Notes under the pieces: generated by a model
Database searches by the model: none
Seen by the model: the letters and a program-made list of their open reading frames with translations, nothing else
What the model was told of the DNA's origin: nothing
Program-made: the position numbers and the translations under genes
From: Candidatus Aminicenantota bacterium
GTDB lineage: Bacteria > Acidobacteriota > Aminicenantia > S016-38
Direction of reading: 5' to 3'
DNA: 9,395 nucleotides
NCBI GenBank assembly: GCA_021161165.1
Contig: JAGHBF010000034.1
Span: forward strand, 1-9,395
Part shown: positions 4,940 to 9,395 of the stretch, one piece after another
How positions within the stretch are numbered: the first letter of the stretch is position 1
How the letters are laid out: each line of letters opens with the position of its first letter

Positions 4940-6919
4940 TTACTTTATGTAACCAAGGCTCCTCAAGTTTTCCAGTTCTTTTTTAGAAAGCACCCTGCGG
5001 AGATCCACCTTTCTCGGTAAAACAGGCGCATTCTGGTATTTCCTGAGCCAGGAGAGAAACCTTCCCCTTAGATAATAAACCGTTGAAATTCTGCTCTTGG
5101 AAATATCTGTGAAGGGAGAACTTTTGAGATCATAAAGCTCTTCCTTAAATCCTCCTAATCTAAAAATATAATAGAAGTTTCGCCACCTTACACCGTATGT
5201 GCCTGGATTGAAAAAATTACGGCTTACAGCCATTTCATTACCTATTTTCTTTTGATAAAAAGCCTCTAATAGACTTCTACCGTCCGTTATTCTTCTCTCT
5301 CCAAACATACTCACGATTGTTGGAAATATATCTATTTCCTGAACTATGGTTTTCACCCTTCCTTTCAAATTCATATAAGAGGGGAATTTAACTATTAACG
5401 GAATTTTTGTAACCTCGTCATAAACTTCCCTGCCATGGCTAAAGTATTTATGTTCGTATAAACCTTCTCCGTGGTCTGATATAAAGATTATCAAACTGTT
5501 ATCGTAAATTCCCTTTATCTTCATGTAATCCCAGATTTTTCCAAGCACTGCATCTACGTATGCTATAGTAGAATCGTAATCATCGATAACATCCTGAACC
5601 TCTTCAGTAGTGAAATCACTCCTACCCGGTAAATACAAGATAACGGGCTTCTTGCAAATTCTCTTTTTAAACATATTCCGGAAAGGAGGAGGTGGAATAA
5701 TTGGGAAATGGGGTTCCATAAAATGGAGATACGCAAATTTGGGAGATTTAGTTTTCTTTATCCATTTTTCAAATTCCACCTCCATATCTTTACGTAGCTT
5801 TTTTGCGAAGCTTTTAAAATACGTAAAATAATCATCAACACCTCTTTTAAAACCAAATTTAGCCGAAATATTGGCAGACGCAGTAAAAATAGAGGTCCTG
5901 TATCCTTTGCCTTTAAGATATTGAGGAAGGGTAACGATTCCAGGAGGAATTGAATCTCTCATAACTCTTACTTTGTGGTGTTCCGGATAATAACCACTGA
6001 AAATAGAGGCTACTGAAGCTCTGGTGAAAGCAGCGTTAGTATAGGCATTCTCAAAAACAACAGCATCCCTGGCAAACTTATCTATATTTGGAGAGGTATT
6101 TCTTTTGTATCCGTAAACACCGAGATGGCCTGCCTGGCAGGCGTCTATAAGAAAAATATAGATATCAGGAAACGGCTTTTTGAATTTGATTTTCCTGACT
6201 TTAGGTCTTTTCAATTTTTCCTTTAATATGAAGTTTTTTATTCTTACTTTTCCGGACAAACCTTTGATTCTAAGAATCGAAGGAGATTTAAACAACAAAT
6301 TATATTCAAGCTCTCCTGTTATTTTTATTTCTGACTTTTTATACGGCGATAAACCGCCCACTGAATCATAAAGAAGTAAACTGATTTCCCCGTTTCCAAT
6401 AAATTTCAAGAAAGCCTGTCCTTTCTCTACGGAAATTATAACTTCCTCGTTCTCTTCCAGAGAAAACTCTGAATTTCTCTTTTCGGGGCTATCCAAACAA
6501 ATTTTGTCTATTATTAATTCTCCTTCCCTTTTTCTAATTTCTATAAAATTAATTCCCTGCTGAAAAAACTTTCCCCTGATATGTTCTGTTTTCAACGAAG
6601 AAGAGGCGGGTAAATCCTTTACATATTTCCCATTTACAAAAACTTTTATGCCCTTATCACTGGGGAGTAAATATCTGATAGTAAATCCCAATGGGACACT
6701 TTTTCTCCAGAATGCAAATCTTGAAATAGGCCTTATGACTTTTATTTTTCCATTAAACTTCCTGGCACCACCCCATATATTTTTAAAGGTCAAGCATGTC
6801 TGGTTCTCATACCAGCTCCATTCAACAGGAGATCTCTTAGAAATCGTCTCTTCTTCTTTTTCTATCCTACACCCATGAAAAAGTATTAAAACGGCAATTG
6901 AAACAATAAGAATTTTTTT
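4940..6919 (-). CDS. Sulfatase-fold (alkaline phosphatase superfamily) probable lipoprotein with Thr nucleophile; start out of frame
   Basis: Large extracytoplasmic enzyme of the sulfatase/phosphotransferase fold. The given span is the whole open frame down from a TGA at 6922-6920. It contains no ATG, GTG or TTG before TTG 6793, which has no Shine-Dalgarno. Yet its first codons read KKILIVSIAVLILFHGC, a clear lipoprotein signal peptide and lipobox. A TTG at 6923 with Shine-Dalgarno AGAGGGGG is one base out of frame across an A8 run; removing one A would give 660 aa. Numbering from TTG 6793 (617 aa), residues 1-195 look like an all-beta domain and 208-500 the sulfatase domain. Metal and active-site candidates are D217, T257, H361, D440-H441 and H453. 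The motif TRASVASIFSG (257-267) aligns with CxPSRxSxxTG but has Thr for Cys/Ser and lacks the Arg, so it is probably not a formylglycine sulfatase; a phospho- or phosphoglycerol-transfer or hydrolysis role is possible. The C-terminus ELENLRSLGYI is typical of this clade. No long stretch of lost reading frame is seen. Confidence 0.8.
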   Translation of the reverse strand, partial: KKILIVSIAVLILFHGCRIEKEEETISKRSPVEWSWYENQTCLTFKNIWGGARKFNGKIKVIRPISRFAFWRKSVPLGFTIRYLLPSDKGIKVFVNGKYVKDLPASSSLKTEHIRGKFFQQGINFIEIRKREGELIIDKICLDSPEKRNSEFSLEENEEVIISVEKGQAFLKFIGNGEISLLLYDSVGGLSPYKKSEIKITGELEYNLLFKSPSILRIKGLSGKVRIKNFILKEKLKRPKVRKIKFKKPFPDIYIFLIDACQAGHLGVYGYKRNTSPNIDKFARDAVVFENAYTNAAFTRASVASIFSGYYPEHHKVRVMRDSIPPGIVTLPQYLKGKGYRTSIFTASANISAKFGFKRGVDDYFTYFKSFAKKLRKDMEVEFEKWIKKTKSPKFAYLHFMEPHFPIIPPPPFRNMFKKRICKKPVILYLPGRSDFTTEEVQDVIDDYDSTIAYVDAVLGKIWDYMKIKGIYDNSLIIFISDHGEGLYEHKYFSHGREVYDEVTKIPLIVKFPSYMNLKGRVKTIVQEIDIFPTIVSMFGERRITDGRSLLEAFYQKKIGNEMAVSRNFFNPGTYGVRWRNFYYIFRLGGFKEELYDLKSSPFTDISKSRISTVYYLRGRFLSWLRKYQNAPVLPRKVDLRRVLSKKELENLRSLGYIK

Positions 6920-6920
6920 T
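6913..6920 (-). other. A8 homopolymer separating start codon from signal-peptide frame
   Basis: On the minus strand TTG is followed by eight A and then TTCTT. With seven A the start would read straight into MKKILIVSIAVLILFHGC. With eight it gives an 18-codon peptide ending at TAG. The run is a candidate site for slippage, phase variation or sequence error. Confidence 0.75.
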
Positions 6921-6928
6921 CAATTATT

Positions 6929-6936
6929 CCCCCTCT
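6929..6936 (-). promoter_or_regulatory. Shine-Dalgarno for the displaced TTG start of the sulfatase-like gene
   Basis: AGAGGGGG on the minus strand lies five bases before TTG 6923. The good spacing supports that TTG as the intended start, although it is not in frame with the rest of the gene as sequenced. Confidence 0.5.
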
Positions 6937-6940
6937 GAAA

Positions 6941-6969
6941 AGTGTAATTCGAATTCAACCATTTGTCCA
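6941..6969 (-). promoter_or_regulatory. Probable promoter of the sulfatase-like gene
   Basis: On the minus strand TGGACA (6969-6964) and TACACT (6946-6941) are separated by exactly 17 bases, close to a housekeeping sigma promoter. Transcription would begin near 6934, giving a very short leader. A 10-bp palindrome AATTCGAATT (6946-6955) covers part of the spacer and could be an operator, or chance in AT-rich DNA. Confidence 0.45.
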
Positions 6970-6994
6970 GAGTTTAAGTAAAAGCTTGGATTTT

Positions 6995-7002
6995 GTTAAA
7001 AT
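6995..7002 (+). promoter_or_regulatory. Probable -10 element of the HD-leuC operon
   Basis: TAAAAT (6997-7002), preceded by TG in the run TTTTGTTAAAAT, resembles a -10 element, close to an extended form. The upstream TTTAAG at 6973-6978 is a poor -35. The leader would hold AAAGGAGAG (7011-7019), a good Shine-Dalgarno six bases before ATG 7024. The promoter is divergent from that of the sulfatase-like gene. Confidence 0.4.
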
Positions 7003-7023
7003 AAAAAGAAAAAGGAGAGAAAT

Positions 7024-7554
7024 ATGGACATTATAAAGCTTATTCCTGAAATTGACCTGATAAAGGATGAAAATCTCAGAAGCAAGGTTATTAAAGCATG
7101 GGAAAAAGCAATTTTACTGGGAGGATGGGAAGAAGATGAACTTCCCCTTATTCCCTTTACTTTACTAATCAAAAATGTTCCCATAAATCTTTTCCAACAT
7201 ACGAGAGCAGTAACAAGATGTGCCCTGGGAGTTTACGAGGCTTATGAGAGGATATACGGAAAAATAAATCCATTGAACAGGGATATATTACTGGCTGGAG
7301 CCATTCTCCACGATGTCGGAAAACTTCTGGAATACGAAAAGAGCAGGGGTGAATTTGTAAAGAGCAAGAGGGGAAAACTACTGAGGCATCCAATCTCCGG
7401 AGCTGCCCTTGCCTGGTCACTTGGTTTACCAGAAGAAGTATGTCACATTATAGCTGCCCACTCTAAAGAAGGAGACCATGTAAAGAGGTCGCCTGAAGCT
7501 TTTGTTGTTTACCACTGCGATTTTGCAAATTTTGAACCCTTCAGGGAGGGATAA
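7024..7554 (+). CDS. HD-domain metal-dependent phosphohydrolase
   Basis: Probable soluble cytoplasmic HD-superfamily hydrolase of 176 residues; no signal peptide or membrane segment is visible. Likely metal ligands occur in the family order: H59 (FQHT), H96-D97 (ILHDVGK), H122 (RHPISG), H146 (AAHSKEG) and D166 (HCDF). The extra histidines between the HD pair and the final Asp are what HD enzymes with two or more metals use (as in HD-GYP proteins), but the GYP motif is absent. The substrate could be a nucleotide or another phosphoester and cannot be inferred. ATG 7024 follows a good Shine-Dalgarno. The stop is one base before the ATG of the LeuC-like gene, so the two are almost certainly cotranscribed, which hints at a linked role that I cannot name. 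Confidence 0.82.
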   Translation: MDIIKLIPEIDLIKDENLRSKVIKAWEKAILLGGWEEDELPLIPFTLLIKNVPINLFQHTRAVTRCALGVYEAYERIYGKINPLNRDILLAGAILHDVGKLLEYEKSRGEFVKSKRGKLLRHPISGAALAWSLGLPEEVCHIIAAHSKEGDHVKRSPEAFVVYHCDFANFEPFREG

Positions 7555-7555
7555 A

Positions 7556-8809
7556 ATGGGAAAAACACTTGCCGAAAAAATCCTTTCTATAAAATCTGGA
7601 ACAGATTCCAGGGCCGGTGACATAGTTATGGCAAGACCTGATTTTGTGATGTCCCACGACAACTCTGCGGCTATAGCCAGGCACTTTGCAAAAATAGGGA
7701 TTCCCAAAGTGGAAATCCCCGATAAAACAGTCATCATCCTCGACCATGTTGTACCACCCTCAACTGTGGAATATGCTGAAAATCACAAATTTATAAGAAA
7801 ATTTGTAAAAGAACAGGGTATAAAGAATTTTTATGATATAAACAACGGGATATGCCACCAGGTTTTCACAGAGGAAGGTTTTGCCCTACCAGGAACACTT
7901 GCACTGGGATCTGACTCACACACCACAACTTATGGTGCTTTGGGTGCATTTGCAGCGGGTATTGGGAGGACAGAGATGGCATCAATATGGGCAACCGGGG
8001 AGTTATGGTTAAAAGTTCCCCAGACAATAAAGATAATAATAAAGGGGAATCTTCCTGAAGGAGTTTACGCAAAGGATGTCATTCTTTACATAATTGGACA
8101 AATAGGAGCGGACGGAGCAACGTATAAAGCTGTTGAATTTGCAGGACCAGTTGTTGAAAATTTCACAATTGCTTCAAGAATGGTTCTTTCCAATATGGCT
8201 GCGGAAATGGGAGCAAAAGCAGGATATGTCCCACCTGATGAAAAAACTCTTGAATACTTAAAAGGGAGAGCAAAAAAAGAATTTGAACCCATTAAGTCTG
8301 ACCCAGATGCTTCTTATGAGAAAGTTCTTGAATTTGATGTTTCACAGCTTGTTCCCCAGGTTGCTGCCCCGCATACTGTGGATAATGTTAAACCCATTTC
8401 AGAAGTTGAAGGGCTCGAATTTCATCAGGGCCTTATAGGCACCTGCACCAATGGGAGGGTAGAAGACCTGGAAGTTGCTGCAAAAATACTGAAGGGAAAA
8501 AAGGTTCATCCGGGAGTAAGACTCCTTATCTTTGCTGCTTCATGGAAGGAATATATAGAAGCATTGAAAAGAGGAATAATTCAGACTCTTGCCGAGGCAG
8601 GAGCTGTGGTCATGAATCCCGGATGCGGACCTTGTCTGGGAGCTCACGAAGGTGTAATAGCCTCAGGAGAAAGAGCTCTTTCCACTTCAAATCGCAATTT
8701 CAAAGGAAGGATGGGTTCAAAGGAAGGGGAAATTTATTTAGCATCTCCGGCAACAGTGGCTGCTTCTTCTATAGAGGGAAAGATAACTGACCCGAGAAAG
8801 TATCTCTAA
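7556..8809 (+). CDS. leuC: 3-isopropylmalate dehydratase / homoaconitase family large subunit, LeuC-like
   Basis: Cytoplasmic [4Fe-4S] hydro-lyase large subunit that isomerises a 2- or 3-hydroxy acid through a dehydrated intermediate; the leucine-pathway enzyme acts on isopropylmalate. The 417 residues match the short archaeal/anaerobe LeuC class (proteobacterial LeuC is about 466). Visible motifs are MSHDNSA (32-38), LDHVVPP (62-68), ALGSDSHTTTYGALG (116-130), the cluster cysteines C297 (IGTCTNGR), C357 and C360 (NPGCGPCLGAHEG), and GRMGS followed by LASPATVAASSIEGKI near the end. ATG 7556 follows AGGGAGGG (7543-7550) at good spacing; an upstream TTG at 7502 is inside the HD gene and was rejected. 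The small subunit (LeuD), which normally follows and carries the substrate-specificity loop, is absent: the next gene is on the opposite strand. Substrate (isopropylmalate, homoaconitate, methylmalate or similar) therefore remains open. Confidence 0.92.
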   Translation: MGKTLAEKILSIKSGTDSRAGDIVMARPDFVMSHDNSAAIARHFAKIGIPKVEIPDKTVIILDHVVPPSTVEYAENHKFIRKFVKEQGIKNFYDINNGICHQVFTEEGFALPGTLALGSDSHTTTYGALGAFAAGIGRTEMASIWATGELWLKVPQTIKIIIKGNLPEGVYAKDVILYIIGQIGADGATYKAVEFAGPVVENFTIASRMVLSNMAAEMGAKAGYVPPDEKTLEYLKGRAKKEFEPIKSDPDASYEKVLEFDVSQLVPQVAAPHTVDNVKPISEVEGLEFHQGLIGTCTNGRVEDLEVAAKILKGKKVHPGVRLLIFAASWKEYIEALKRGIIQTLAEAGAVVMNPGCGPCLGAHEGVIASGERALSTSNRNFKGRMGSKEGEIYLASPATVAASSIEGKITDPRKYL

Positions 8810-9395
8810 TTACTTCTGACAGACAGGGCATGCATAAGTTATTCTTCCTGCCTGCCTGAAAAACTCTATAGGATGACCACAGCGCGGGCAAGGTTTACCC
8901 TTTTTTCTATAAACCATGTGCCAGGTTGTTCTCTTTCCTTTTATTATAGATTTCATCCATTGGGTAGATAGGACCAGAATCCACCTCACAAGTTCGTTCA
9001 ACTCTTTCTGATTTAAAGTCCCGACCTCTCTTTTGGGATGAATTTTAGACCTAAAAAGGACCTCAATTCTCAATATATTTCCGATACCTGCTATAACTTT
9101 TTGATCTAAAAGAGCCTCTCCAATCTCTCTTTTCCTATCAGACATTAGCCTATAAAAAAATTCCTTCCTGGAAAAATTTTCTTTAAGTGGGTCCGGACCC
9201 GAATTTCCCCATTTAGGATCTGATATTAGCTCTTCTCTCCTGAAAAACCTGACCACCGGGGCAGAAAATGCTACCGCTTGAATTTCATCGGTCTCTATTA
9301 TAAACCTTGCTTTTGAAGCATCTTTGTCCCATTTAACCCCCTTTCTGTAAAAACGCCATGACCCCCACATCATAAGATGGATTAGAATTACCTGG
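8810..9395 (-). CDS. Nei/Fpg-family DNA glycosylase/AP lyase (5' end outside window)
   Basis: Base-excision repair enzyme that removes oxidised bases and nicks the resulting abasic site by beta/delta-elimination. About 195 residues are visible; the frame runs off the window end, so ATG 9373 is internal. The codons before it read QVILIHLM, the conserved stretch HLMMWGSWRFYRKG found well inside this family. The N-terminal catalytic Pro or Pro-Glu lies outside, about 70 residues by comparison with 250-270 aa homologues. Visible parts are the end of the beta-sandwich, the helix-two-turn-helix (GEALLDQKVIAGIGNILRIE, then LFRSKIHP) and a C-terminal zinc finger CPRC, GRITYACPVCQK with four cysteines and the DNA-contacting Arg. 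WRFYRKG leans towards Nei (endonuclease VIII-like) rather than Fpg/MutM, but the N-terminus is needed to decide. Its stop abuts the LeuC-like stop with no gap. Confidence 0.9.
   Translation of the reverse strand, partial: QVILIHLMMWGSWRFYRKGVKWDKDASKARFIIETDEIQAVAFSAPVVRFFRREELISDPKWGNSGPDPLKENFSRKEFFYRLMSDRKREIGEALLDQKVIAGIGNILRIEVLFRSKIHPKREVGTLNQKELNELVRWILVLSTQWMKSIIKGKRTTWHMVYRKKGKPCPRCGHPIEFFRQAGRITYACPVCQK

Noticed and set aside
4940..6793. TTG 6793 as the true start of the sulfatase-like gene
   Set aside because: It lacks a Shine-Dalgarno, and the same frame continues upstream through a clear lipobox and signal peptide. It would give a cytoplasmic protein in a family that acts outside the cytoplasm.
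3627..6793. A sulfur-metabolism module joining the TauE-like exporter and the sulfatase-like protein
   Set aside because: They are on opposite strands in separate units, the exporter's substrate is unknown, and the enzyme lacks the sulfatase nucleophile.
7502..7555. TTG 7502 start for the LeuC-like gene
   Set aside because: It overlaps the HD gene by over 50 bases, while ATG 7556 has a strong Shine-Dalgarno and gives the family's N-terminus.
9189..9200. Perfect 12-bp palindrome GGGTCCGGACCC
   Set aside because: It lies within the glycosylase coding region in well-supported frame and has no partner copy nearby; probably chance.

Overview
The window is about 9.4 kb of gene-dense, moderately AT-rich bacterial chromosome. 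It is housekeeping rather than mobile: no tRNA, rRNA, CRISPR array, phage or transposase gene is visible. Lipoprotein-processing genes (lspA, lgt), a probable lipid-anchored alkaline-phosphatase-superfamily enzyme, and an archaeal-type (LeuC-like, ~417 aa) hydro-lyase suggest an anaerobic, probably diderm bacterium from a poorly cultivated lineage. An Aminicenantes/Acidobacteriota- or Desulfobacterota-like origin is a guess; the sequence does not settle the phylum.

Layout. Bases 1-3535 (+): a tightly overlapping block, ileS (5' end outside the window), lspA, lgt and an rluA/rluD-family pseudouridine synthase gene. Each gene starts inside or at the stop of the one before, so they are probably cotranscribed and translationally coupled. 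Two of the four carry out consecutive steps of lipoprotein maturation (Lgt adds diacylglycerol, LspA then removes the signal peptide). Bases 3627-4394 (+): a TauE/SafE-type membrane exporter with its own likely promoter. Bases 4411-4767 (-): a small four-helix membrane protein, convergent with the exporter across a 16-bp gap that holds a hairpin. Bases 4768-4939: a 172-bp spacer with a two-copy GC-rich REP-like repeat and a hairpin behind the next gene. Bases 4940-6919 (-): a large sulfatase-fold protein whose apparent lipoprotein signal peptide is one base out of frame with its start codon across a run of eight A residues. Bases 6924-7023: a divergent promoter region. Bases 7024-8809 (+): an HD-domain phosphohydrolase followed one base later by a LeuC/homoaconitase-family large subunit, an apparent two-gene operon without the usual small subunit. 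Bases 8810-9395 (-): a Nei/Fpg-type DNA glycosylase whose N-terminal part lies beyond the window; its stop codon directly abuts the LeuC stop.

The points most worth checking are the A8-tract frameshift in the lipoprotein-sulfatase gene, the threonine in place of Cys/Ser at that enzyme's nucleophile position, two genes whose predicted promoters imply leaderless mRNAs (one with a -35 element inside the repeat), and the orphan LeuC paired with an HD hydrolase. I found no convincing undescribed multi-gene system.
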